Shown here in pieces: positions 1-8,776 of a stretch of 64,000 nucleotides of DNA. The notes under the pieces were generated by a model that was given only the letters and a program-made list of their open reading frames with translations, had not been told where the DNA came from and searched no databases. The stretch is taken from assembly GCA_902798915.1 (NCBI GenBank), contig CADBYM010000008.1, forward strand, positions 39,447 through 103,446. Direction: 5' to 3'. The stretch's first letter is position 1, and each line of letters starts with the position of its first letter. The stretch comes from an uncultured Coriobacteriaceae bacterium (GTDB taxonomy: Bacteria; Actinomycetota; Coriobacteriia; Coriobacteriales; Atopobiaceae). Both the position numbers and the translations under genes were made by a program.

Positions 1-2700
1 TTCCGTGTGGAGATTCATCGCGCGACGGACGGCACGTATCTCTTCATCGACGCCCATCACATCGTGGCCGACGGAAGCTCGCTCTCCGTGCTCTTGGACT
101 ACATCAACCGTGCCTATGCGGGCGAAGTCCTGGAACCGGAGGACTATGGCATGCTCGACGTCGCGCTGGCCGACCAAGAGTTGCGCCAAGGCGATGCTTA
201 CAACGCGGCGGAGGCGTTCTATCGCGAGCGGTATGAGGGCTGCATGCCGACGACCGACCTCGCGCACGACCACGAGCAGCCCCCTGCCCGCTGCGCTTCG
301 TTGCTGCGCACGAGCACGCTGGTTTCACCCACAGCGCTTGAGGCCCGTTGCGCAGAGCTCGGCGTCACGCCCAACGCGTTCTTTGTGGGCGCGTTCGGCG
401 CCGTGCTCGCACGCTACCACTTTCAGCGGGAGGCGACCTTCGTCACCATCTACCACGGGCGCAACGAGGCGCGGCTCGCTCGCTCGGTGGGCATGTTCGT
501 AAAGACGCTGCCCGTGCGCGTGGACACGTCACTTGCCGCGGCGGACTACTTTGCGGCCGTGCGCGACCTGCTCATGGGCTGCATGGACAACGACATATTC
601 CCGTTCGCTGAGGTGAGTCGCGCATACGGCATCGCTCCCACCACGCTTCTGGCGTATCAGGGTTCAGACTTCAACGTACGAGAGCTCTGTGGCGAGCCGG
701 CCGAGCTCATACGGCTGGATCTGGACGCCGCCAAGGAGCCTCTGAGTCTCTCGGTGGCGGTGAGCGGCGACGTGCACACCTACGACCTGCAGTACCGGTC
801 CGACCTCTACGACGAGGCTACGGTGGGCTGGCTCATCGACAGCCTCGAGCTCGCGCTCAACCAGCTCATCGAAGGCCGCGATCCCGCAGGCCTGCAGCTA
901 CTCTTTGACGAGGCGTCGCGCATGGTGGATGTGCCCGCGCATGCCGGCAAGACCTTCGTGGACCTCTTTGCCGAGACAGTCGCAGCCTACCCGACAAACG
1001 TCGCCGTGCGTGATGCCGAGAGCCAGCTCACCTATGCCGAGCTCGATGTGGCCACTGCGGCCGTGGCGGCTCGCCTGCGCGAGACGGGCTTTGGACCCGA
1101 GCAGTACGCCTGCGTGCTGGCCGGTCGTACGAAGGAGTTCGTCATAGGCGTGATCGGCGCTATGCGCGCCGGTGGTGCCTACGTGCCCATGGACCCGGAC
1201 TACCCGACTGACCGCTTGGCATACATGTTGGAAAACAGCGATGCCCAACACCTCCTGCTCATGCCCGAGTACGCAGACCTCGTGAGCGGCTTTGATGGCG
1301 TGCGCGTGGACCTCGCCGATGTCGCAACCGCACCGGCGACGCCCGCAGAGCTCGAGTCCTGGCGTCCGAGCCCGCAGAACGTGGCCTACATGATCTATAC
1401 CTCAGGCTCTACCGGCAAGCCCAAGGGCGTCATGCTCGAGCATCACAATCTGATGAACCTCATCGAGCATCTCCAGAGCTTCCAGAAGCCCACTGCCGAT
1501 GATGTGTACGGCGAGTTTGCCAGCTTCTGCTTCGATGCCTCGGTGCACGACCTCTTCGTGCCCTTTACCGTGGGTGCGAGTCTCTACATCATCCCATCCG
1601 GGGTGCGCCAGGATGCCATCGCCGTGTGCCAGACGTTCCAACGCGAGCCCATCACCGTCTCCACCATGCCCACCCAGATGGGCGAGCTCGTGGTTGACCA
1701 GCTTGAGGTCGACTGCGCGCTGCGCATGATCTTCCTTGGTGGAGAGAAGTTCAAGCGCTTCTACGACCGCCCCTACGTGCTCGTAAACGGCTATGGCCCC
1801 ACCGAGAACACCGTCGAGTCCACGCTCTACGTGGTGAGGGAGCCCGAGGACAACATCCCCATCGGTCGCTCAGTCCTCAACGTTCGCAGCTACGTGGTGG
1901 ATGAGGAGATGCGTCGCGTGCCCGTGGGCGTACCTGGCGAGCTCGTGCATGCGGGACGTTCAGTCGCGCGCGGCTATCACAAGCTGCCCGAGAAGACTGC
2001 GGCCGCCTTCGTGGAGAACCCCTTCGCCACGTGCGAAGACGAGCGCGTGATGTACCGCACGGGCGACCAGGTGCGCATGCGGGGCGATGGAAACATGCTC
2101 TACATCGGCCGCATCGACAACCAGGTGAAGATTCGCGGATACCGCGTGGAACTCGGCGAGATCGAGGGCGCCATGCTCTCGCACGACGGCGTGGATGAGG
2201 TTGCCGTCATTGCCTCGGACCTCAACGGCACCACCCACATCGTTGCCTATTGGACCGGCGTGGACGTCGAGGACGCCGCGTGGCACGAGTTCCTCGCACC
2301 ACTGATTCCCGACTACATGATGCCGAGCTTCTTCGTGCGCCTGGATGCCATGCCCGTCACTTCCGGCGGAAAGATTGACCGTCGTATGTTGCCAACTCCT
2401 GCGCTGGGAACTGCAAAAGAGGGCGACTATGCTGCTCCGACCACCGACCTCGAGCGTCAGCTGTGCGAGATGTTCGAGAAGGCCCTCGGTCGCGAGCGCG
2501 TGGGCATAGACGATGACTTCTTCGAGCTGGGGGGGCACGTCACTGAGCGCGAGCAAGGTGGCGGTGATGTGCTTCAATGCGCGTCTGCCGATCGTGTATG
2601 CCGACCTCTTCGAGCATCGCTGCGTGCGGGCGCTTGCGGATGTCGTAGGGCAAAGCGCGACGCCTGCCCCGCAGGAGCCCGAGCCCGAGGCCAAGCCTAA
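1..2700 (+). CDS. Nonribosomal peptide synthetase, condensation-adenylation part (5' cut by window, 3' frameshifted)
   Basis: The reading frame is open from base 1, so the gene begins outside the window. The visible part starts inside a condensation domain (active-site motif HHIVADG near residue 19). It continues into an adenylation domain from about residue 310 to 800: core A3 YTSGSTGKPKG near 464, FDAS near 512, GYGPTEN near 597, and the catalytic lysine motif GGKIDR near 791. By alignment to the GrsA pocket I read D, A, H, T, I, L, G, V, E, K. That is not a code I can assign to one amino acid. The carrier domain begins (DDDFFELGG) but the frame is lost at a G7 run, and the last 56 or so residues are out-of-frame sequence. 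The protein continues in the +1 frame as the next entry. Role: amino-acid activation and peptide-bond formation on a carrier-bound thioester. Confidence 0.9.
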   Translation, partial: FRVEIHRATDGTYLFIDAHHIVADGSSLSVLLDYINRAYAGEVLEPEDYGMLDVALADQELRQGDAYNAAEAFYRERYEGCMPTTDLAHDHEQPPARCASLLRTSTLVSPTALEARCAELGVTPNAFFVGAFGAVLARYHFQREATFVTIYHGRNEARLARSVGMFVKTLPVRVDTSLAAADYFAAVRDLLMGCMDNDIFPFAEVSRAYGIAPTTLLAYQGSDFNVRELCGEPAELIRLDLDAAKEPLSLSVAVSGDVHTYDLQYRSDLYDEATVGWLIDSLELALNQLIEGRDPAGLQLLFDEASRMVDVPAHAGKTFVDLFAETVAAYPTNVAVRDAESQLTYAELDVATAAVAARLRETGFGPEQYACVLAGRTKEFVIGVIGAMRAGGAYVPMDPDYPTDRLAYMLENSDAQHLLLMPEYADLVSGFDGVRVDLADVATAPATPAELESWRPSPQNVAYMIYTSGSTGKPKGVMLEHHNLMNLIEHLQSFQKPTADDVYGEFASFCFDASVHDLFVPFTVGASLYIIPSGVRQDAIAVCQTFQREPITVSTMPTQMGELVVDQLEVDCALRMIFLGGEKFKRFYDRPYVLVNGYGPTENTVESTLYVVREPEDNIPIGRSVLNVRSYVVDEEMRRVPVGVPGELVHAGRSVARGYHKLPEKTAAAFVENPFATCEDERVMYRTGDQVRMRGDGNMLYIGRIDNQVKIRGYRVELGEIEGAMLSHDGVDEVAVIASDLNGTTHIVAYWTGVDVEDAAWHEFLAPLIPDYMMPSFFVRLDAMPVTSGGKIDRRMLPTPALGTAKEGDYAAPTTDLERQLCEMFEKALGRERVGIDDDFFELGGHVTEREQGGGDVLQCASADRVCRPLRASLRAGACGCRRAKRDACPAGARARGQA

Positions 2701-3982
2701 GCCCAAGATGGTTGCGGCGCCTCTGCCGACGATCGTTCCAAAGCCGGCCGCTGCCTCCGGGCATGACGACCTTGCGTCGCCCGAGAACTACGACTACACA
2801 GACATCGATCAGCTGCTTGCCGCAAACGTGTCGTCCAACGTGGAGCTCATGGCGGATGAGGGCTTGGGCAACGTGCTCCTTACGGGTGCCACGGGCTTCT
2901 TGGGCATCCACGTGCTGCGCAACTACCTCGACACGCATGAGGGTCGCATTTGGTGTGTCGTGCGCAAGGGTGGGTTCCCAAGTCCAGAGCTTCGGCTGTC
3001 CCACATGCTCATGTACTACTTCGAACGGCCCTATGCCGAGCTCTTCGGCGAGCGCATCATCTGCTTGGAGGCGGACATTTCCGACCCGGCGGATGTCGCT
3101 GCGCTCGAGCGGATTCCCTTCCACACGTTGGTGAACTGTGCCGCTTGCGTCAAACACTTTGCTGTGGGTGATGAGCTCGACCGTGCCAACGTCTCGGGCG
3201 TGCGCAATCTGGTGGACCTCTGCGCGCGTGGCCACAAGCGCCTCGTGCACATATCGACCATCTCCACGGCGGGAGAAAGCCTTAACGGCAGTCCCGATCC
3301 CTCCCATCGCCTGACCGAGGCAGAGCTCTACTTCGGTCAACAACTCAGCAACACATACGTGCGCAGCAAGTTCTTGTCGGAGCGCTGTGTCCTGCAGGCG
3401 GTGGCGGATGGACGCATCGAGGGCAAGGTCATTCGCGTGGGCAACCTCATGAGCCGTGCGTCAGACGGGGAGTTCCAGATCAATTCCATCACCAACGGCT
3501 TCTTGCGTACGTTGCGCGGCTACGTTGCCGTAGGCGGCTTCCCCGTAAGTCGCATGGATGTTGAGCAGGAGTATTCTCCCATAGACTCCGTGGCGGCTGC
3601 CGTGCTTCGGCTGGGCAGGGCGACGTCGCGCTTCTCGGTCTTCCATGCGTGCAACAACCACAAGGTGCAGATGGGCGACGCGATATTTGCCATGCGTGAG
3701 CTCGGATTCGGCATTCGCGTCGTGGATGACGACTACTTCGCCCAGATGCTCGCAGATTACAGCACCCGGTACGAGGGTTCGAATGCCGTGGGCGGGCTCA
3801 TCGCATATGCCACGCACGACCCGCAAAGCGCCTGCTATCTGGGCTACGACAACACGTTCACAACAAAGGCGTTGTATCGTCTGGGCTGGAAGTGGCCCAT
3901 TACGGATGACGCGTATCTCAAGAGTGCCATAAAGAATTTGGACACGCTCGGCTTCTTTGAGTTCTTCTCCGAGAACGACTGA
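2513..3982 (+). CDS. NRPS carrier domain and terminal thioester reductase (continuation after frameshift)
   Basis: This frame picks up exactly where the upstream NRPS frame fails. It reads a carrier motif GGTSLSASK, whose serine is the phosphopantetheine site, then a Pro/Lys/Glu-rich linker, then an NAD(P)-dependent reductase of the SDR type. The reductase shows a Rossmann motif TGATGFLGIHVLR near residues 123-135, and the catalytic pair in YVRSK near 280. The listed start is only the first ATG in the open frame; the true N-terminus is the upstream gene. Reductase domains at this position release the peptide as an aldehyde or alcohol rather than by hydrolysis. Domain order over both entries is C-A-T-R. 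The stop is followed 15 bp later by a strong hairpin. Confidence 0.88.
   Translation: MTSSSWGGTSLSASKVAVMCFNARLPIVYADLFEHRCVRALADVVGQSATPAPQEPEPEAKPKPKMVAAPLPTIVPKPAAASGHDDLASPENYDYTDIDQLLAANVSSNVELMADEGLGNVLLTGATGFLGIHVLRNYLDTHEGRIWCVVRKGGFPSPELRLSHMLMYYFERPYAELFGERIICLEADISDPADVAALERIPFHTLVNCAACVKHFAVGDELDRANVSGVRNLVDLCARGHKRLVHISTISTAGESLNGSPDPSHRLTEAELYFGQQLSNTYVRSKFLSERCVLQAVADGRIEGKVIRVGNLMSRASDGEFQINSITNGFLRTLRGYVAVGGFPVSRMDVEQEYSPIDSVAAAVLRLGRATSRFSVFHACNNHKVQMGDAIFAMRELGFGIRVVDDDYFAQMLADYSTRYEGSNAVGGLIAYATHDPQSACYLGYDNTFTTKALYRLGWKWPITDDAYLKSAIKNLDTLGFFEFFSEND
2529..2535 (+). other. G7 homopolymer at the NRPS frameshift
   Basis: Seven consecutive G bases follow CT of a leucine codon. 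Removing one G restores the carrier motif LGGTSL and joins the two NRPS frames into one protein. The run lies just 5' of the phosphopantetheine serine codon. It may be a sequencing error, a fixed mutation or a slippage-prone switch; the sequence alone cannot tell. Confidence 0.8.
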
Positions 3983-3996
3983 TGACCCACGAAAAT

Positions 3997-4019
3997 GGCC
4001 CACGGGAGTCCCGTGGGCC
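3997..4019 (+). terminator. Hairpin terminator between convergent genes
   Basis: A perfect 10-bp stem (GGCCCACGGG with its complement) and a 3-nt loop start 15 bp after the NRPS stop. A short T-containing tail (TCTTTG) follows. The next gene is convergent, so the hairpin could serve both directions. Confidence 0.7.
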
Positions 4020-4044
4020 TCTTTGCCTCGTGTGCATTCCCGTC

Positions 4045-6795
4045 CTACTGTTGTTGACGCAGTCTCCTCGCAAGGGACAGTGCACCAAGGGCAATCGTCC
4101 CGAAGGTGAGTGGGATGGGGGCGACAGGCGCGTTGCCGGTGTCGGGCAGGGCCTGCTTGCTCGCGGTTGGCTGCGTGCTGCGCGTTGTGGATGCTGCGGC
4201 TGGTTGTGGTGCGGGCGCGGGTGCCGGTGCTGGCGCGGCTGGCTCCGGTGCTGGTGCCGGTGCAGGCCTTGCGGTGCACGTCACGTTCGCATCCGCCGTG
4301 GCGCTTATGCCCTCGACGTTCTCTAGGGTTGCTGTGGCCACATTAGCCACGCTCCCTCGCGCCGCGTCCTCGTCCGTCACCTTGTAGACGTACTCGATGG
4401 AGCGCTGCTCGCCCGCGGGAACGCTCTCGATCCTGCCGTTCTCCCCAAGTCCGACCATGCTGTCGGTGATGACGACGTCACTGAGCTCTGCGGCCCCTTC
4501 GTTCCTCACAGTGACGCGATAGTGCACCTCGTCGCCTGGGTAGTAGACCTCCTTCTGGTCCACGACCTCCTTCCTGAGCGTGAAGGGGATGTTTGCATCG
4601 GAGAAGGCCTTGAGGGCAAAGTTGTCGTAGTCCCTGATGCCGTCCAGCTGTGCCTGCAGGTCGGTTATCACGGACGTCCAATCCTTCCATGTGCCCTCAG
4701 AGAGCACAAAGCTCTCGCCCTTATTGACGACGCCCTTGCCTATCTTGCTCAGACCCTCATAGTCGGACACTTCTTGCGAATGAGCGTTGTAGCACGAGCG
4801 TACGGGCATCGCATACTGGAGCCCCTCGGCTGTTTCGGTCGTCATCGTACACACCACGGAGAAGCGCTGGCCCTTGGCCATGTAGTGACTCTTTGCCAGT
4901 TGTAGTCGGTGGTAACCGCCGTTGGGATAATCCGCAGTGACGGTCTCGAGGAGGTCGCCTGCCGTCGGGTCTGTAACGTCTTGAGCCTCGCCGTCGGGCT
5001 GCGCCTCGTTGTTGGGGTCCGTAGGCGGTTCGTTCAGTCGGTACAGGCTCAGGACGACATGCGTGTTTGGCTCGTCCGTCTCCACCGAGAGCGTGCGCAC
5101 GAGCTGGTCGTCTTGGGCGGTAAAGACGTTTGCGGTGGAGGCTTCGTCCAACGATAGATGGTTTTGAACGTCGTAGAAAGAGAGGAAGTCGTACTGGTTG
5201 ACGTAAAGCTCCTCACGTTCGTCATCGAGGCTTTGGGTGTAAAAGTTGTAGGTGGTGGGTCTGGTGATGCTCATATCGTAGTACGAGAGGTAGAAGTAGC
5301 CCGAGCCATCGATGCCCCAGTCGCTCTCGTTGGGGAAGCCGACCCCCTTCGCACCCCAGCTGTTCTTGACGATCCAGGCGCCCGGTCCGGGTGGGAACCT
5401 GTTTACCTCAGTATCGTAAAGGGGATTGGAGTAGGTGCCCTGGTTGAAGTTCTCGACGCCCCAATTGTCGTCCCAGCCCACGATGCACACGTCGTGGTTT
5501 ATGCGGACCTTCTTGCCTTCTCCATACTTGTCGTAGCTATAGTGGGACCACGTGTTGGGGTTGAGATATGAATCGGCGGCCAACTGCTGCCCCGGGCGAC
5601 TCTGGTCGGAACAGAACTCGATGTGAACGCCGCGTCCCGCCATCAGTTCTCGCTTGATGGCTGCGGTGGCATTCGCATCGTAGAAGTAGTTGTCATCCAA
5701 ATCGGAGGCAGCCGGAGACGGCAAACACGTGCTCTCCTCGAGCTCGGCGCTGAGGGCAAAGCGCTTGGAAAGGGGTAGGCTCCAATCGTAGTCTCGGAGG
5801 TTGCCATTCTCGGTGCAGACAAAGAGGCCGTTCTCGTCGAATAAGGGTTGCGACGCATAGTTGCTGAGGGCACCGCTTTGGGCGAGTTCCTCGGTAACGG
5901 TCTTCTGGCGTATGCCGGAGCCGATGATAAGGCCATTCTCTAGGATGTCGAGCATGTCGGGATTTTCAAGGAGGTCGGATTCTTTGAGCGCGTCGGGATC
6001 ATCGACGGGGAGGTTGTCGAAGTCGAGCATCTTCCGCACGGCGGTGAACTCGTCGTAGGATGCGTTCTCGTCCGAGTTGGGATCAAAGGGCATGTCGTAC
6101 TGGAAGAGCTTCGGCTTGCCGCTCGTAGAACTGAGATTGACAGTTGCGATGTTCTCCTCGTTGCGATACGGTGCTTCCTCCTCCAAGAGGGGACCCGTTC
6201 CCGAGGCGAAGAGCGTGGTGGCAAAGTAAGGGGTGCCACCCGCATCGAGAGGGTTCGCCGTGAGGTTGTCGTCGGTCTTCACGGCCGTGACTCCCTCTTC
6301 CGCTTGGCACGCTATGCTTGCCGTGGCGGGATCGCTCGCCAACGTCTGGGCGTCGGGTAGCGGGGTGCCGATGAACCAAGCCACTTGTCGCTCCGAAAGG
6401 TCGAGCGGAAGCTCGTCGTACGTGAGACCGAGTTCAGAGAGAATACTCGTCTCTGAGGCGGCGATGGCGCCGAATGCCCAACAACTGCCCCAGGGATTCT
6501 GATACTTGACTGGGGTCACTACGCCGCGATCTCGCAGATCGAACTTCTCGGGAAGCGGCTCTTCCTCCGCCTGCGCCGTGAGCCCGACGCTTCTGGCCCG
6601 CCACTGGGCCTCCGCCCAGTCGTGGCCGGAGTACATGCCATGTTCCTGCTCGTGGGCAATGAGCTGCTCCTGCTGTTGGGCGAGGTCGTCGACAAGCGAC
6701 GCATAGGCGGGTGCCGTCGGCGCGAAGGCCAGGCCCATGGCTAGCAGGGCGCTCGCGATGCGGGGCAGGGGAGTGGGGGTGCGTTTGAGCTTCAT
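4045..6795 (-). CDS. Sortase-anchored papain-like (C1) cysteine protease
   Basis: This is a 916-residue surface protein. The N-terminus is a signal peptide (MKLKRT, hydrophobic stretch, APAYAS). The papain-type catalytic set is visible: cysteine in GSCWAFG near residue 105, histidine in INHDVCIVGWD near 437, asparagine in VKNSWG near 480. A beta-rich middle region follows, similar to the lectin-like part of bacterial C1 proteases. Then comes a CARDB/DUF11-type repeat (PGDEVHYRVTVRNEG) near 760. After an Ala/Pro-rich spacer the protein ends with LPDTGN, a hydrophobic stretch and basic residues, the standard sortase signal. It likely degrades extracellular proteins while attached to the cell wall. 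No sortase gene is in the window. The ATG has GGAG upstream. Confidence 0.88.
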   Translation of the reverse strand: MKLKRTPTPLPRIASALLAMGLAFAPTAPAYASLVDDLAQQQEQLIAHEQEHGMYSGHDWAEAQWRARSVGLTAQAEEEPLPEKFDLRDRGVVTPVKYQNPWGSCWAFGAIAASETSILSELGLTYDELPLDLSERQVAWFIGTPLPDAQTLASDPATASIACQAEEGVTAVKTDDNLTANPLDAGGTPYFATTLFASGTGPLLEEEAPYRNEENIATVNLSSTSGKPKLFQYDMPFDPNSDENASYDEFTAVRKMLDFDNLPVDDPDALKESDLLENPDMLDILENGLIIGSGIRQKTVTEELAQSGALSNYASQPLFDENGLFVCTENGNLRDYDWSLPLSKRFALSAELEESTCLPSPAASDLDDNYFYDANATAAIKRELMAGRGVHIEFCSDQSRPGQQLAADSYLNPNTWSHYSYDKYGEGKKVRINHDVCIVGWDDNWGVENFNQGTYSNPLYDTEVNRFPPGPGAWIVKNSWGAKGVGFPNESDWGIDGSGYFYLSYYDMSITRPTTYNFYTQSLDDEREELYVNQYDFLSFYDVQNHLSLDEASTANVFTAQDDQLVRTLSVETDEPNTHVVLSLYRLNEPPTDPNNEAQPDGEAQDVTDPTAGDLLETVTADYPNGGYHRLQLAKSHYMAKGQRFSVVCTMTTETAEGLQYAMPVRSCYNAHSQEVSDYEGLSKIGKGVVNKGESFVLSEGTWKDWTSVITDLQAQLDGIRDYDNFALKAFSDANIPFTLRKEVVDQKEVYYPGDEVHYRVTVRNEGAAELSDVVITDSMVGLGENGRIESVPAGEQRSIEYVYKVTDEDAARGSVANVATATLENVEGISATADANVTCTARPAPAPAPEPAAPAPAPAPAPQPAAASTTRSTQPTASKQALPDTGNAPVAPIPLTFGTIALGALSLARRLRQQQ

Positions 6796-6942
6796 GGAAC
6801 TCTCCTGTTTGTCAGTTGTCAGGGTGATTTAATAGTTTAGCACGGAAAGGGACCATCCCTGATGAAGGGGGGCGGTTCCTTGGGCAACTTGCAGGGAGAG
6901 ATTCTCATTGCCAAGTGTGGTGATGAACGGTCCGGGGGCGGC

Positions 6943-7254
6943 CTAACGGAAATCGAGCTTGCGGCAGTGGTGCGGAGGGCGCCCTAACGGAAATCGAGCT
7001 TGTGGCAGTGGACCGGCGGCGGCCTAACGGAAATCGAGGTTGTGGCAGTGGTGCGGTGGGCGCCCTAACGGAAATCGAGCTTGCGGCAAGGTATCTAACG
7101 GAAAGCGAGGTTGTGGCGTGCCACAAGTTATTCTTCCATAAGAAAGGGTGCCACAAGCTCGATTCTCGTTAGCAGCTTTGCCACAAGCTCGGTTTCCGTT
7201 AGGCGGTCAGGTTGAGGGGCCTCCCGGGCGTGCCACAAGTTACATTTCCGTAAG
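6943..7254. repeat. Composite inverted repeat array, copy 1
   Basis: Nine copies of a 24-nt unit (CTAACGGAAATCGAGCTTG followed by T/CGGCA). Five are direct, starting at 6943, 6984, 7024, 7065 and 7095. Four are inverted, starting at 7119, 7149, 7179 and 7231. The last direct and first inverted units abut at 7118/7119. Spacings are 41, 40, 41, 30, 24, 30, 30 and 52 bp. The core 7024-7254 has the same architecture as arrays at 25567 and 60004. It lies between the protease start and the permease stop. No coding potential is apparent; the short frames here only translate the repeat. Confidence 0.9.
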
Positions 7255-7341
7255 GCGCATCAGGCCGATGCGCGCCCAGAAGGGGTGGCCGGGGGTCGGG
7301 GGCATACCTCCCAATCTTTGGAGGAGTAACCCCCTCGGGCC

Positions 7342-8274
7342 TTAGGCCAGGAACAACACCACCAGCGTGTAGGCAATGAGCGTCACGATGATGTAGAGCG
7401 ACATGAACGCCGAGGTGAAGCCAGCATCGCTCTTGTCCTTGTACAGCGGGTGCAGCAAGGGTGCCATGCCGAATCCCGTGGGGCACATGAAGTAGATAAG
7501 CACGGCGATGAGGAACTCGCGGTTGGCCATGCGTGCGCCGAAGAGCAGGAAGAACCCTGCGATGATAAGCGCACACCACGCGAGCCTCACGGCGCCGAGG
7601 CGCAGAATCGGCCCGATGGTGTCCTTGTCCACGGTGAGGTCGTATCCCAGGCAAAAGAGGATGATGGCGACGATGGGGCTCGTGGCCATGGAGATCGTGG
7701 CCGTCCACGCTGGTCCGAAGGCGGATCCCACGATGAGCCCGTAGAGCCCCGTGAGGTTCATGGCGAGTCCGGCGGTGACGGCGATGATGAAGGGGTTCGT
7801 GACGATGTTCTTTACCAGTTCACCGGCACTTGCGCTGCCCGCTGCCTCGCGTGCCACCATGATGGGGATCACGATGAAGCAGGTGAAGGTGCCCGCAAGG
7901 TCAAAGATCACGGTGTTGGACGAGCCCGCCACGATGGAGAGGTACAGGGGGAGTGCCACGTTGCCGCCCTCGTGCGTGGCCAAGAGGTACTTGGAGAAGT
8001 GGCCGCGCTCACGTCCGGTGAAGGCGGTGGTGAGTGGGCCGACCACGAGGAGCGCGAGCAGGTACATCACGGCCACGTATCCCACCACAGGCAGGACGCT
8101 GGCGTCGAGGTCGGCAGTCGCGAGCAGGTTGAAGATGAGGATGGGGAAGAGGATCCCAAAGAGGATGTCGTTGGCACCGGCCTTCTGCTGGGGCGTCACC
8201 CAGCCGAGCGCGCGGCTTGCGAAGCCGAGTGCGAGCATGAAGAAGACTGGCAGTAGCGTGGTGATGGCGGCCAC
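7342..8274 (-). CDS. AEC-family permease (auxin efflux carrier-like)
   Basis: A 310-residue membrane protein made almost wholly of hydrophobic helices, about ten, starting MAAITTLLPVFFMLALGF. It has a polar mid-section typical of the AEC family, with conserved features such as PILIFNLL in TM2 and NVALPLY in the first half. AEC members in bacteria export or take up small carboxylates such as malate; the substrate cannot be read here. The GTG start has a good GGAGGG ribosome site. It stands alone, with a composite repeat 88 bp after its stop. Confidence 0.85.
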   Translation of the reverse strand: MAAITTLLPVFFMLALGFASRALGWVTPQQKAGANDILFGILFPILIFNLLATADLDASVLPVVGYVAVMYLLALLVVGPLTTAFTGRERGHFSKYLLATHEGGNVALPLYLSIVAGSSNTVIFDLAGTFTCFIVIPIMVAREAAGSASAGELVKNIVTNPFIIAVTAGLAMNLTGLYGLIVGSAFGPAWTATISMATSPIVAIILFCLGYDLTVDKDTIGPILRLGAVRLAWCALIIAGFFLLFGARMANREFLIAVLIYFMCPTGFGMAPLLHPLYKDKSDAGFTSAFMSLYIIVTLIAYTLVVLFLA

Positions 8275-8776
8275 AGGACCCTCCTCGTTCTCTGACGATA
8301 CCGTGTCCTTATTATTGCAAGTCTAATGGGTGATGTCCAATACCTGTAGCTTGTCTTGAGGCATGTATTCCATGCATTGATTGCTTAACGGTAGGGAAAC
8401 GTGCAGGTCGACAGGTCCGTCTGCTATCTTCCGTGGTACATGCTCATGTTTTGCAAGGCCAACAAGGAAGAACCGCTGCTGGTCTCTTGGTTGCGGAACG
8501 AGTTCACTTCGAGGAGACAAAGGGGACGGGGGCGTTTGTCCCAGGAGCCTTCGCCGCCGGGCAGCGCATCCATGGCGGGCCGGCGTGAGACGCCACAAGG
8601 CCGCCCGCGAAGAAGGTCGTGGCTCATTTGGCACGACGCTAAGTGCGACAAGAAGTTGCAGGTGGTGCTCTTGGTCGCGTGGACGACAAATGGTGACAAA
8701 TGATACGTATTCTGATTGCGCCTGTGGAGTATCCTGAACGGGGGGATGAGGACCACGCGTTTTGAGAGGGGAAACA
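8275..8776. other. 502-bp intergenic region without a convincing gene
   Basis: This lies between two divergent genes, so it should hold both promoters. The open frames here (up to 118 codons) have no recognisable domains, poor starts and no family resemblance, so I do not call them. I could not define promoter boxes with confidence. Confidence 0.5.

Noticed and set aside
6943..7254. CRISPR array
   Set aside because: Units occur in both orientations, spacers vary from 0 to 28 nt and are not unique 30-40 nt sequences, and no cas genes are present.
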